This document shows positions 12,018 to 23,731 of a DNA stretch of 64,000 nucleotides, in pieces; the stretch's first letter is position 1; each line of letters begins with the position of its first letter. The position numbers and the translations under genes were made by a program. The notes under the pieces are model-generated. The model searched no databases, had not been told where the DNA came from, and worked only from the letters and a program-made list of their open reading frames with translations. The DNA comes from Entonaema liquescens (taxonomy: Eukaryota; Ascomycota; Sordariomycetes; Xylariales; Xylariaceae), in the NCBI GenBank assembly GCA_902805475.1, contig CADCSX010000023.1:992001-1056000 (forward strand). The letters run 5' to 3'.

Positions 12018-14144
12018 ATGGTGCCTCGGAGGGTAATTGCCGACTCTGACGACGAAGATGGAGACGACAATCCACTAAGTCCTCTTAGAGAAGACGAAAA
12101 AGTTGATCCACCAGAAGTAGAACCATTAAGTCCATATCATAGGCCGTCGTCAAGCCCTGATATATTAGAGACCAATAATCATATATCTGATACTACGGAT
12201 CAATCCTTCTTTGCAAGCGTTTATGATGAGCAACAGAGTAGGGCTCTGCAACAGTCTCATCTTATCGAGAACATAGTCCGTCAAAGTCAGCAAGCAAGCA
12301 GAAGTAGCGGAGAGGTCTCGCTTTCGGAAAGAGGGAATGGCCAGAAAGTTGATATCTCTTCAATTACGAATGTCACTTCGCCAGTAGTCTTCAGCAAGCC
12401 TAGGAATCATCCATCACTTCTTAGCGACGGTGCTTCAGATGTAACTACGCTGCAAAAGAGCGTCCTAGGAGAATGGGATGTACCTAGTAGTGCAGAGGAC
12501 GCAATGGGTTCACGAACTACTAAAAGTTCGAAGGGGAAGAATGAGAAGTCGTATGGCAAGCGAAGAAGAAGCCAATCAAAAGCGACTAAGAACACTGCTG
12601 CGGCAGATATATTTATGGGATATGATGATGGTACAGTTGAGGAATCAGCTCGGGATGCAACTCTCCATAATGAGCAATCACCACAGTCCGCATCTAAACG
12701 GAAAGAAATTTCACACCATGACTCTGTGGTACGGGATACGGCGCCTATAGCGAATTTTTATATCGCCCAGAGCAACCTCACCACCATGCAGAAACTTGAA
12801 TATGAGAAGGTCAATGTGCCACAAAACGGATATCCCAACCTTCCCGGCCCTGCTACTAATATTAAGTCAAGCGGCATGTCAACAGTTGCCTATCCGACAC
12901 CCAGTCGATACGCGTCTTCCTCCGGGCCACCGCTCCCGTGGGAACGAGGCCCTGCTGCTGATGTTGAACCTGACGAAAGTGTTGATTTCATAAATGCAAG
13001 CGCACTCAGATATCTAAAACTTTTCAGTTTAGCTAATGAGTATATAGATAATGTCTTCGCCAGATGTCATTGCAGCTGGTCATGATTATGCGGAGAGAAA
13101 CCCAGTAGAATCAACGCTTGTGGACACGCAGATACCACACGACGAAGTTGAACCTCAACTTGGAGATTCCACACCAAGAAGCCTATCTAATAAGAGGAAA
13201 AAGAGAACAAGAAGTATACAAGACGAAAATGAAGATGAGTTACAAGATGGAACTTGGGATAATGAGACTGCTCGTCATCAAGACAAGCACAAACGGAGAC
13301 GCAATGAGCTAAAATTAGATCTACCCGGTCCACAAGGAGATGATGATATTGAACTTTTCCCAAACCCACACGAGGAAATACCCCAGGAACGAAATTATCA
13401 GGAAGTATCTGGCGAGGCACACGAAGCTGGTGATGCCGCCCTTGAGATCCCCCCGACAGCGCCACCAGTTTCTTTTAACGCACCCGAACATAATCTGCCA
13501 GAGACCCAGCCAGCTCCACAACCAAAGAAACGCGGGCGCAAGAAAAGCAAGTTACGAGCGAACAAACTATACAAGAAGAGCTGCTCCTCGAAAACCAGGT
13601 TACCGCTCAGGAAGAACTCCCTGCTATTAAAGACCCCGAGGTACAAATTGAGCCAGAGAAACCTAAGAAGAAACGGGGTCGTCCTAGGAAGTCAGACTTA
13701 CCAAAACCCGAAGCCGTGCCGGCTCTTGAACATGAACTCCCTGCTACGCATAAGGCTGATGAGGAAGACGCCCAGTATAGCGAGAGTACTTCAAAGAAGA
13801 GCGAAGCAACTGAGAAGCTGAAGCCCAAGAAAAAACAGAAAGCCCAAAGTAAAGTGGAAGAAAAGGAGGAAACGAAAGATCCTACTCCAGATAAGGATGA
13901 TGTTGAAGGCACGTTGAAGGAAAGTAGTAGCAACTCAAAAACATCTGAAGAGCCGGTGTCAGGGGAGGACGTGTCTGCGAAACCAACCCCTAAATCGTTG
14001 GCTGATCAGCGGAAGCCTGAGGAGAAAGGAAGCCCAGCCCCTACTAAGGCTACGTCTACATCTTCGCAACCTAAAGTGCCGTATCGGGTTGGCTTGAGCA
14101 AGCGAACGCGTATAGCGTCGCTGCTGAAAATCATCAGGAAGTAG
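12018..14144 (+). CDS. AT-hook nuclear protein, disordered, reading frame broken once
   Basis: The frame starts at ATG 12018 (MVPRRVIADSDDEDGDD) and runs to 12995. It is best continued at 13048 by a 52-nt intron with a GC donor (GCAAGC) and AG acceptor; a GT donor at 12979 with a later acceptor is an alternative. Two AT-hooks are visible, PKKRGRKKSK near 13524 and KKKRGRPRKSD near 13663, which bind the minor groove of AT-rich DNA. The C-terminus ends with a basic motif PYRVGLSKR...LLKIIRK. Between the two hooks the coding frame shifts by one missing base (about 13540-13600, near an AAAA run); with one base restored the total is a whole number of codons (691 residues). I see no catalytic domain. 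A chromatin role is inferred from the hooks only. The break is probably a sequence error. Confidence 0.72.
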
Positions 14145-14913
14145 AACGGATTTGATAGAATCCAAGTTATAATAGCCATCCCCTCATTGGCTAGAGCACC
14201 AATTGCTTCTTCACAGACAGCAAGAGGGATTTCCAAAGAGTTGGGAGAGAGCTGGAAATGAACACTGTGGAAGCTACTTCTGAGCTACTACTTCGCTGGA
14301 GCATCAGTCAAGAGGAGGTGGTATTCAACTTGAGCGTAAGTGCTGTTATAAGCCGATCCTGAGAAGATCAAGAGCTTATTATCATGTAAGAATGCCTCCT
14401 GAGTAAACTTTGTAGCACATCCATCAAACATATAGATACATAATATATAATTGCATCTGTCATCCACTGTGTTATGAAGTAGTTAATTTTCATACGGAAG
14501 AACATCTTGAGCGACCAGTATTTATATCGCTCTAGGGTAGGTAGTCAAGCTGGTAGCTTCTCATATCACCCAAATATGAAGAATACATTTTGCGCTTTCT
14601 ACATACAACAAACCTAAACCAACCCCGGTTGGAGCGCGGCTCTCGATTGCTGTTGTAAGAGAGCTAGTCTTCCGGGTCTCTGGCCCCCCTATCTGTAAGA
14701 CTACCATACCAGTCCTATCCACTAGGGTTGATGAAGGAGACATTTCACAATATTCTGTCCCTCAATCCATCTTGGGTATATACCACGTTCCCCGTGGCGT
14801 GTTTTTTTTCCCTCTTTTTTTTTTGCCTTTACCCTTCTAGCGCGACCCGAGTAGCTGGATCTACAGCCGGTTTTAAAGATGTCCAAGTACTCTCTCCTTA
14901 TTTTCCCCTCTCC
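14145..14913. other. Intergenic region between convergent genes
   Basis: This stretch separates the 3' ends of the AT-hook gene and LSM1. It contains mixed T and CT runs (about 14804-14825) and no supported coding frame. Confidence 0.6.
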
Positions 14914-15594
14914 TTAAAGTATGATTTCCCCAGGTTCTCGCCCTCGAAGCCCAGCGTAGCGAGCTTCTGCACCTTCTTCTTCTCCTTTGCTTTTTCCGCC
15001 GCTCTCCGCTCCTTCGCCAGCTTCTCCACGACGGCGAACTCGGCCTTCTCGAAGCCCGGGGCGGGTCGTCGTCCTTGTCGAGGTCGATTTCCCCGAGCAG
15101 GAGCACGTTCTCGCCGCGCACGAGGAAGATGCCGTGGGTCTGGTCGGCGTATAGGCCTTTCGGCTGCGGGTCCAGGGGTCGGATGTCGTGGCGTATATAC
15201 GCTCGACTGTGGACTGGAGGACCAAGTTTGCTGGAGCCGGGTGTTAGCTATTATATATATATATATATATAAGGGGAGGAATAGAGCCCGTACCGAATTG
15301 ATCCCAGCTCCGTAGAACTCCGTTTAGTTTCCGTCCGTCTCGTAGACACACCAGAAGCTTTTCTATACCCGGTTGGTTAACAAGACCGCGCTCATTTCGG
15401 CCGCGTCGTTTGCCTTACTATCGGTGAGGTCTAGAAGCTGCGCAGCAGTGGTGAACATCTGGGGAGGGAGCTGTTGCGGTTGAGGGGAGCCGCGGCAGAA
15501 GTAGCGGCGGCGGCGGCGGCGGCGGGGCCCAGAGCCGGGGAGGCATGGAACCGCCTGGTTGGGGCGGGAGATCGTGAATTGACGGGTTGTCCAT
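14914..15594 (-). CDS. LSM1: LSM1, Sm-like subunit of the Lsm1-7 mRNA decay ring (several frame breaks)
   Basis: Three minus-strand exons, 15594-15419, 15362-15294 and 15230-14914, have introns of 56 and 63 nt. They encode the Sm1 motif (LLVCLRDGRKLNGVLRSWDQ), then NLVLQSTVERIYA, and the Sm2 motif with LVRGENVLLLGEIDLDKDDD, the LSM1 signature. The Lsm1-7 ring with Pat1 binds oligoadenylated mRNA 3' ends and promotes decapping in the cytoplasm. The N-terminus has an Ala7 tract and a PQPQQLPPQ stretch. The frame breaks five times, each by one missing base: near 15537-15540, 15484-15487, 15190, 15058-15061 and 14928-14931. With five bases restored the exon phases fit and the protein would be 188 residues ending GENLGEIIL. 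Identity is firm; sequence errors are the likely cause of the breaks. Confidence 0.87.
15252..15271. repeat. (AT)10 microsatellite inside LSM1 intron 2
   Basis: A pure AT dinucleotide run of about 20 bases lies within the 63-nt second intron of LSM1, so length changes here would alter intron length but not the protein. Confidence 0.9.
15504..15525. repeat. GCC/GGC trinucleotide repeat coding for poly-Ala in LSM1
   Basis: Seven GCC-type triplets on the minus strand encode an alanine tract in the N-terminal extension of LSM1. It sits between two GGGG runs (15484-15487 and 15537-15540) where the frame appears broken. Confidence 0.85.
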
Positions 15595-16790
15595 CATATC
15601 ATTTGCTTGGTCGTGTTATTACTGGCAATGGTGCTAGAGCTATACCGATCCATAGAGACAAAAGTAAAACATTCGGGGGGGGAAAGAGTCTTGTATCAAT
15701 TCTCGTCGGTGACTTCTCAACAGGCGACGAAAGGTTAAAAATTGTGTAGCGAGTACCGAGTGTCAGGCGCAAGCTGACGTCGTTCTCTAACCTTGCAATG
15801 GCCGTTAACAACAAAGGAAACCACGTTATTAGTCGGATTGGATTTCGGCGGGGCAGAAACAATGGGAGAAACGTTAATGCGCTAGTGTGCTTAGATAATA
15901 CGCTTGTCCAATTGTGAAGAGTGTAGCATTATTGTGTGTACTACCTGAGATTCCGAAGCAAACTAGCCAATCGTTGGATTACAAATTTGTATCTAAATAT
16001 TACCTAGGTAACAGGTATACTCATAACTATATTCTCATTTTTATGTAACTAGTTAGTTAGTTTTCGAAGACTTTCAAGTTGCTTGCAACGTCTTGGAAGA
16101 GTTATACTGTTAATTCTATAATCGTAATACTGTGTGGCTTAACATTCTAACTTAGAAATTTACCACGAGTTAAAGCACTTGCATATCTAGTTCAAAATGG
16201 GGAAGACAAGGGACCAATTCATTTGTCAGATATGATGTAGTAAATAGTTACCTTAGCTAGACTACCTAATCTTGTATTATACAATAACTACCTTAAAAGC
16301 ATATGTCTTTCTACATATAAATACGTAAGTATCCCCAATTAGAGCCCAATGGCCAGTGTAATAGAAGGCAATTGTCATCATAGCTAAGAAGCAACACTCC
16401 GAAGCTCGCATTCGCGATGGCCCTGGCGGGTATTGCCGGATCTGGGAAGACGGGCCTAGGCTAGACAAGGGTTGGTTCCACCTCTGCTGTTGCCGAACAT
16501 CCTTGCTTACGCATGTGACAACTAGACGGGAACTTAGACCATACTTTGGCCCTTGGCTGCTTCCCTTTTTCTGCGGGACCGTCTTTCCGGAGTAGCTTCG
16601 TGTTCCACGGGATCTGACGAAACTTATCTTTTTTGGATTTTTCTGGGGTTTAGATAAAAAATAAAAACCAAACCAATACAATACTTACACTCTTCCCGAG
16701 TTTCTCTCTTTTTTAGATGTCCCTCATAGCTTAAGACGGAATTGAATATTAGGCAATTGAGCCCGTTTTGGTTGCAGCAGGTACAACACC
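15595..16790. other. Divergent intergenic region between LSM1 and the sphingolipid lyase gene
   Basis: This 1.2 kb carries both promoters. It is AT-rich and includes a TACCTAGGTA motif at 16001-16010. A 134-codon minus frame (16277-16681) has no recognisable domain and is not called. Confidence 0.55.
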
Positions 16791-18649
16791 ATGCCGGGTT
16801 CCTCGAGAATGCCCATTAGCTTGCGCGAGAGCTTCGATAGCGTTAAGAAGCGATCACGGACCATCGACCCTCGGCAAGTCTTCAATATCGACATGTATGT
16901 TTTTCAGTTTCTTCTATGCCATTGCTATAATACCATCAAGTGTTACGGCAAAGTACAATACACAGAAGACTAACCATTCTGTTCATATAACTACAGACTT
17001 CGAAACATTGTTTTCTTTTTCTTCGTATTACGTATAGTTCGCCGCACTTTCTGGAAGCTGAAGGGCCGCGGACTCTTCGGTACCATAGCAGAGTTATACC
17101 ACGATGTACGACGTGTATTATACGGTTATTTCCTACGCGCACCGGGAGTTCGGACACAGGTCCGGAAACAGATTACCGATTCGTTAGCAAAGATACAGGC
17201 AAAGATGATTCCTGCAGACAGCACGCGATACACGACATTACCAAAGGAGGGCTGGACAGATGAGGCCCTACGAGCCGAGCTTGACACTTTGGCAAACATG
17301 GATCATACCAGGTGGGAAGACGGTTATGTATCGGGTGCTGTGTACCATGGCGAGGAAGATTTGCTGAAGCTACAGACGGAAGCCTATGGAAAGTTCACAG
17401 TCGCAAACCCGATACATCCGGATGTCTTCCCTGGCGTGCGCAAGATGGAAGCCGAGGTTGTCGCTATGGTTCTCTCCATGTTTCATGCCCCACCAACCGC
17501 TGCCGGTGTATGCACCAGTGGTGGAACCGAGAGTATCTTGATGGCATGCTATGGTGCGCGACAGAAGGCATATGCTGAACGTGGTGTGACGGAACCCGAG
17601 ATGTAAGTTGTGTATTGCATGGTCCATACTTCGGAATTGCTGACTTGACGGACACAGGATCCTCCCGGAGACAGCACACACAGCCTTCCGGAAAGCTGGC
17701 GACTACTTCAAGATCAAGATTCACTTGGTACCTTGTCCTGCCCCCACATACCAGGTGGATGTCCACCGTGTATCCCGCCTTATCAACTCCAACACTATTA
17801 TCCTTGTCGGATCCGCACCCAACTTCCCCCACGGCATCATGGATGATATCTCGGCTCTATCCAAATTAGCCCTGAAGCGCCGTCTGCCACTGCACGTGGA
17901 CTGCTGTCTAGGCTCGTTCCTTGTCCCCTTCCTTGACAAGGCCGGCTTCGAGACGGAGCCTTTCGATTTCCGCCTTAAGGGTGTCACCTCCATCTCTTGC
18001 GATACGCATAAGTATGGTTTCGCACCAAAAGGTAGCTCCACCGTCCTCTACCGCACCCAGGAGCTACGCACGTATCAGTACTTTGTCTCCCCTGATTGGT
18101 CCGGTGGCGTGTACGCCTCCCCGGCATTGCAGGTTCCCGCCCCGGCGCCCTCATCGCCGGATGCTGGACCAGCATGATGCGAGTCGGTGAGGCCGGGTAC
18201 ATCGATTCGTGCGTCAAGATTGTCGGATGCGCCAAGAAGATCGCCGAACACGTCGCGTCGTCCCCACCCTGGGCGTGGAGCTCGAGGTCCTAGGCCGCCC
18301 CCTCGTATCCGTCGTCTCCTTCTCCGCCCGCAACCTCAACATCTACGACATCGCAGACGGCATGAACCACAAGGGCTGGCATCTCAACGCCCTTCAGAAC
18401 CCCCCCGCCATGCACGTCGCTGTCACCATGCCCATTACCAAGGTCTGGGAACGCCTCGTCGCCGACCTCGAGGCCGTGGTGGAAGAGGAGCGCGAGAAGG
18501 AACGTGTTCGCGCCGTCGAGGGCAAGGCCCCGAAGGGTAAGGCCACGGGAGATACGGCGGCCCTCTACGGAGTTGCGGGAAGTCTGCCGAATAAAGCTGT
18601 CGTCGTGGATCTGGCTACTGGGTTCATAGATTTGATGTATAAGACGTGA
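16791..18649 (+). CDS. DPL1: Sphingosine-1-phosphate / dihydrosphingosine phosphate lyase (two frame breaks)
   Basis: Exons 16791-16894, 16997-17602 and 17658-18649 are joined by introns of 102 and 55 nt. The enzyme cleaves phosphorylated sphingoid bases to a fatty aldehyde and phosphoethanolamine, the exit step of sphingolipid metabolism, on the ER membrane. Residues about 35-50 form one membrane anchor (ILRNIVFFFFVLRIV), followed by RTFWKLKGRGLFGT. The PLP-dependent decarboxylase-type fold shows TSGGTESILMA, HVDCCLGSF and the PLP lysine in SCDTHKYGFAPKGS (about Lys355). The frame breaks at CCCC 18119-18122 (after SPDWSGGVYASP) and CCCC 18262-18265 (before TLGVELEVLG). One added base at each place restores a 567-residue protein of normal length. 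Identity is firm; the breaks are probably errors. Codons near the 3' end are strongly GC-rich. Confidence 0.92.
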
Positions 18650-19597
18650 TGAGACGAAGATGAAGCACCCACTCACCTCCTTGTATCGGAGATAGATAGT
18701 GTTATGATAGTATGTGTATCGGACGGAGTAAATCGTATAGCTATGTATCGGGCATATAATAGGGGAGTGTATGTTAGGAAAGGAAGGAGGCGGGTAGGTC
18801 GGGGTCCATTATTAGTCTTGTAATGGCTGTATATATATCAGGCGAGGGGGCTAGCAAGCAAGCAAGTATAAGGGGATAAAATTTACGAAAGGGGAGGGGG
18901 AGGCTATTATGCATACATATATGCATGTGTATATTTACCATATTTCACCGCGAGACATAGCGAATAAGTTCCAGATAGTATAACAAGCACGGCAATAACA
19001 ATAACAAACCACAAAATCTTCAATCCATGCTGTTTACTCATTTTATTTATATACATTGCGGAAAGCTGCTCTTTCTGAAATGACCTAGTTTCAATGCTTT
19101 TTATACACACCATGCCTTGATATGCAGAGTTAGTCATAGTCATTCCGGCCGCCCTTTCTTCCCATCCGTAATCCCCGGTCCTGCGCCGTTTACAAGTCGA
19201 AAAGAGCACTGGGGGGGAAAGGAGAACGAAAAACGAAGAATGAAAAAAAAAATTTTGAGAGCGCCGTATCCTCCCCCTTCCAAAAAATCCCTGTTTAATT
19301 TTTTGCCTATTACGTGTTTCCCCCCTGGTTTAAACCCCTTTGATCTCTCCCACACTTTACTTCATCGATCCCGTGACGGACGGATGGAGGTCGTAAGTTC
19401 ATACAAATAAATGATCATAACTCGGCTCTCTCATCGTCCATGTGGGAATAGCGGCCGCCCTCCTGGCTAATCATAGACTCGGTATCGCCGACCTGCTTAC
19501 GCTCTGAAACCTCGAAAAATTTGAGCCGTTTCCTTATTGTTCTATGCGGCAACGTCAATCCTTGGGACGATGTCCACTCCCTCATGACTGCTGATTG
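18650..19597. other. Intergenic region between convergent genes
   Basis: The 3' flanks of the lyase and of the pyruvate dehydrogenase kinase gene meet here. AAGC repeats at about 18853-18866 and A/T runs are visible. A minus frame at 18907-19209 has one hydrophobic segment but no support as a gene. Confidence 0.55.
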
Positions 19598-21104
19598 CTA
19601 TTGCAGGGGCTCCGAAGAGCTTGACAAGCGGTTGAGGTGTAGATACACGTCCGTCCCGTACCTAGATTCCTGGTCAGCGCTATGCAAAGGGATGAATGTA
19701 GTATATTCAGGTGACATACCCTTCCATGCTAATCAGCTTTAGATCGCCACCGAAATACCGGGCATAAAGTCTTGAAATCGGTAGTCCGTAGCCGAAACCC
19801 GCCATCGGTGCCTTGAAATCGCTCTTATCAAAATCAGGGTCCAAGTTAGGGGTCCGGTCTACAGTCGTGTACATGTACGTCCACACCAGCGGGATGGCAC
19901 TTCGCGGAATTCCGCCGCCCTCATCACTGATCTTAATTGTAATGTCTTCCCTCCCTTCTGCAACAATCACTTTCGTCACTGGAAACTCCTGCTTATCTTG
20001 CCCGTGCGTCTCGACGACAGCTCTTAACGAGTTTTTCAAGGTCTCGAAGAGCATGTGCGATAAGTGACCGGGGACGTACATAAAGTTGAGATCGGGATTA
20101 CAGACAAGCTGGATCTTGGGCGCTTCGAAGAGTCCATAATGGTCTTCGCATACAAACCGAGCATTCTCAATAGCCTCTTGCGCCAAATCCCGCACATTCG
20201 TCTTCGTACAGATAATACCGACGTAAGTAGGATCGCGATGGTGGCTCTGGTCGGTTAAAGCGATATGCTGCCCAATAAGCATACGAATACCTATTCGAGA
20301 CATGTAAAAGCGATCTAGAAAGGATTGTATGTTGTTGTCAATCTGCATGCGTTGCCTCTTTCGTTTGTATTCCAGGATGCCCTGTGCCATTGTTGTGACA
20401 ACGCCATCGTGCCGCCTCTTGATCTTGTGTAAAGTCTGTGCAAATTTGGAGTTGTACGCCTGTAACTCGGGTGGCCAATCGCCATTGTCGTCTACCATAG
20501 CGAAGTATCTCCTCGCTGCTTGGTACTTCTTGCTATTGCCTAGACCAATTTGCGTCGGCGGCGCTGAGGCATACTGACCTTCACGGATACTTGGGTTCGG
20601 AGTAGCTTCAGAGAGTAGATTCCCTTTGCCATTGCTGAATTTCCCTGGGTTCAAGAGTCGATCCCGTACTTCTTTTGACAGCTCTGGTCGTCCCAGGTTG
20701 ATGATCTCCTATTATCACATGTCAGATGACTCATGCTCATGACCATTGCAGTTATGTCGGGGGCGAACCTCAAACGACTGCGCATACCAATCCTGGACTC
20801 TCTTGACCGACGGCATATCACTAAGTCCATCGGGAAGGCTTGTAAGCTCCTGAACTCGGTGCGCGAGGCGAATTGGGAGCTCTTCGGCGAGGAATTGAGA
20901 GGCTCGAAAAAGGGTTCCTAAAATGGCAATGCGGAGTCAGCAAATTGCAACTGTAATTATGACGACAAAGAGGTGTAAAAATAACATACCAACTGACGGT
21001 CTTTCGCCAAATTGGACCATCTGCCTTAAACTTACTCCCGTAGCAGGAAAGAGGGAGTAATGGCGGATGGTATCCATCAGCCTTTCAGATGCCTTCCACG
21101 ACAT
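19598..21104 (-). CDS. Mitochondrial pyruvate dehydrogenase kinase (PDHK/BCKDHK family)
   Basis: Four minus-strand exons, 21104-20990, 20917-20769, 20708-19720 and 19661-19598, with introns of 72, 60 and 58 nt, encode 438 residues starting MSWKASERLMDTIRHYS. It phosphorylates and shuts down the E1 alpha subunit of pyruvate dehydrogenase in the mitochondrial matrix. The N-terminal helical bundle (SLRQMVQFGERPSVGTLFRA) is followed by a GHKL ATPase domain. That domain shows the N box HMLFETLKNS (about 305), G1 box DEGGGIP (about 347) and G2 box GFGYGLP (about 389). An insert of about 45 residues rich in Asn, Ser and Pro (about residues 105-150) separates parts of the N-terminal domain, as in other fungal members. 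All frames are intact. No obvious classical presequence is seen, which is common for fungal PDKs. Substrate choice (PDH rather than BCKDH) is inferred. Confidence 0.93.
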
Positions 21105-22529
21105 GATGGGCGAGTTCGTCTGATTAACGAGGGCTCGGGCTCGGTGGTAGGCTTGTCGGGCCTGAAGATGTGTTGGATCTCAGGTAGAATAGAGAATTTC
21201 AGGCCATGAGACTTGAATTAGAATTGTAGAAGTTTGAAGTATGAGCAATAGCACGAGACCAGATCGGAGGACCACCCCGCGGGAATTAGGATGACGCTTG
21301 ATAGCAACGGATAGCAGGGTCCTATAAGTTAAAAGTGCCGAGGCTCTAAAAGGAACAAGGAGCTTTTAGTCTAGTAGCCGCACCCACGGAACCAGTAACG
21401 ACGCAACGTGGGGACTCTTGTGATTTCTATGAACAAAAAACAAGCGATTTAATTAAGGACAAGAACAGCAATAGAGACGACAAATGGTCATTATTGGATT
21501 GAAAAAGTATTGTCTCGAAGACTAACATTTAGAAAGAAGAAAAAAAAAAGTTGAAATCATAAGACCGTGTGAAATGGGGAGCTAGACATTTTGGAGAACC
21601 CGGCCGTTAAGTTGCAAAGGTGTAGAGATTCGAAAGCCGTCATTGGCCGCTTGTCTGTGGGGGCGCGGAGACATGGGAAGAAGTTGCACAGCTTTCGCTA
21701 GCTGCTTCCCCAGTAACGCTTGGAACACTTTACCGAAACCATGCGAGTACAGCCGAGAAGGAAAGGAGCTGATGCTTATTAAAAGCTTAAAAGACCTAGA
21801 CGAACCTCTGACGAGCAGTTGCCGGTCCGACAATGAGCTGTCGTGAGTTCTTTCTTTTCTCCCATATTTCCATATTTCCATATTTCCTGCCAACTACGTA
21901 AGTACCTTCAATATGCAAAGTCGGCACTTCCAATCAAGATAGACTTAAAAGTCTCGCGTAAGAAACAATATTATAGGTAAGCTTTAAATGCCTTATTATA
22001 TGCTTGCCAATGCGGGTCCCCCGCCAATCCAGCCCTAGCTTTCTACCAATCTTAAATACCTTGAAGGTTGCGGGTGTTTTGAGATATTTACATTGTACAA
22101 CAATTTGGAGATTGAAATACTAAATAAAAGGTAGTCCTTACGTTTTTCCAGCGTAAGAATATCGCGTAATTATTAAACTTTATCTTGCCTTACCTAGATC
22201 TAGCGCTTCGACATAACAGTACACAATAAACACCTGGAGTCCAGTACCCGGTATGACTGCTTCGTGTGCAGTTGAAGTAGGCGCATGTACTTCCAATAGC
22301 TGTTGTTGCAGGTGCCTTAGGCCTACACGGAGGCCAGCTTTTACGGTGCACGGATCCAGGTTACATCGAGCTGCATCTATGTTTTCTGACCAAAGAATAT
22401 GTCACATCGTCAGGCATCTTTCGCCAGGCTCATCCATCCCTCCCGTCCAAATACGGAAGTCCTAGATACGGAGGTCCTTAATCTAAGCTGGCTATAGATA
22501 TCGGGTCCGTGTTTACGTTTATTTACCTT
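21105..22529. other. Divergent intergenic region with no supported gene
   Basis: This 1.4 kb contains the promoters of the kinase gene and of the coiled-coil gene at 22530. Two open frames near 21582-21893 and 22253-22465 show no recognisable domain. Confidence 0.55.
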
Positions 22530-23731
22530 ATGACGGACATAGACTCGGATGCAGAGCCGGATAGCCCTCCGGCCACGCCGGCGCTGCAAACGCCGCCTAG
22601 GAGCGCCAAGTCAGAGGAGTATCATCACCCCTGGTCATTATACCATGCTGCCGCAACTCCTCAATCATCACCACCAGCCTCGCCATCCCTGCCGTCTTTG
22701 CGTCTTCACTCCTTAGGCATGTCTCCGTTTTCCCCAGCGCGCCGCCAGTTTACGTCGCCCCTTATTAAATCAGCATCTGCTCTACATCTAACTGAGGCAG
22801 GACGACCTGGACGAGACTCCGTTGTACAAGACAGCAAAGATGTCCTCGTGCAGCGACTAAATGATCTTGCCGCACAGCTAAGCAAACAGGATAATATCCA
22901 AGAACACAATGTTAATAGCCTCCATGCAAAAGTGGATGAGATGGAAAAGGCTCTATCCACGAGAGATTATCCGTCAAGTCGAAGATCTCTATCTTTAAGG
23001 TCTAGACCTGCCAACTTAGTACTACAGGACAACAAAAGTGAGCGCGACTCCTTTTGGGGACCGCTAACACCAGGGCACACGATGCCTAGTATTTCGACCA
23101 CGCCGTTACCTACTTACACTACTTCATCTACCCAAACTGAAGGAAGTCACAATGCCCCTAAAGCCACAGCCACTAAGGGGTCTCAGTTGTCACCAGTGCA
23201 GGCTACTCGAATCGCTGCAGAAGCACAAAATTTGTGCAAGGAACTAGAAGAGGTCGTCTCAGGGCTACGCGCTCGGCAGGAGGAGACGGATGTAAGAGCA
23301 TTTTCAGCCACCTATGTAAGCGCATTTGAACTGATAAGTATGTAGCATATTCACGAATTACTTATCACACGTGCGGAACGCGCCGCGCAGAGAATCATTT
23401 ATCTCGAAAAGCGGGTCAAGGAGCTGTAAGTTTGTCGTTACTCTAAGCTTCGGGGTAGTGCTGACAGTCACGGGGAAGGGAATGTGAGCGAAACGAAGGT
23501 GAGATGGAAATGCTCAGCCTACAGATTCAGCTAAAGGCGATCGAGGTACAGTGCTTAAGCTACGTGCCGAAAGATGCCGATGAGGAACTACGAGAAAGCA
23601 TTTCCGCATGGAAAACAGAGTGGTCCGCTCTGAAGCGGAGAAGAGCTCGGAGAAAAGCTAGCGCAGGTGAAGATCTTGGGACGTTGGGGACTCCTACCAG
23701 ACAGCCGAGAAATACGACGTTTCCAGGCTGA
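22530..23731 (+). CDS. Fungal coiled-coil protein with Ser/Pro-rich N-terminus, function unknown
   Basis: Exons 22530-23291, 23346-23425 and 23479-23731, with introns of 54 and 53 nt, encode 364 residues from ATG 22530 (MTDIDSDAEPDSPPATPALQ). The first ~110 residues are Ser/Pro-rich and carry many possible SP/TP phosphorylation sites. Short heptad stretches occur at about 110-150. A continuous coiled coil spans about 225-335 across all three exons (for example ITRAERAAQRIIYLEKRVKE and MEMLSLQIQLKAIEVQCLS). A conserved-looking segment SYVPKDADEELRESISAWK precedes a basic RRRARRK patch. The style suggests a cytoskeletal or septum-associated protein, but I do not recognise the family. Frames are clean and splice signals are good, so the gene model is solid while the role is open. 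Confidence 0.75.

Noticed and set aside
13607..13933. Ser/Phe-rich frame antisense to the AT-hook gene
   Set aside because: It is the mirror of a Lys/Glu-rich coding strand; the sense frame carries the AT-hooks and protein-like composition.
14914..15594. LSM1 as a pseudogene because of five frame breaks
   Set aside because: All breaks are single missing bases, mostly in G/C runs, splice signals are intact, and the corrected phases sum exactly; the same pattern occurs in neighbouring conserved genes.
18907..19209. Minus-strand frame with a single membrane-like segment
   Set aside because: Located in the 3' flank of two convergent genes, low complexity, no family match; AT-rich DNA easily yields such hydrophobic frames.
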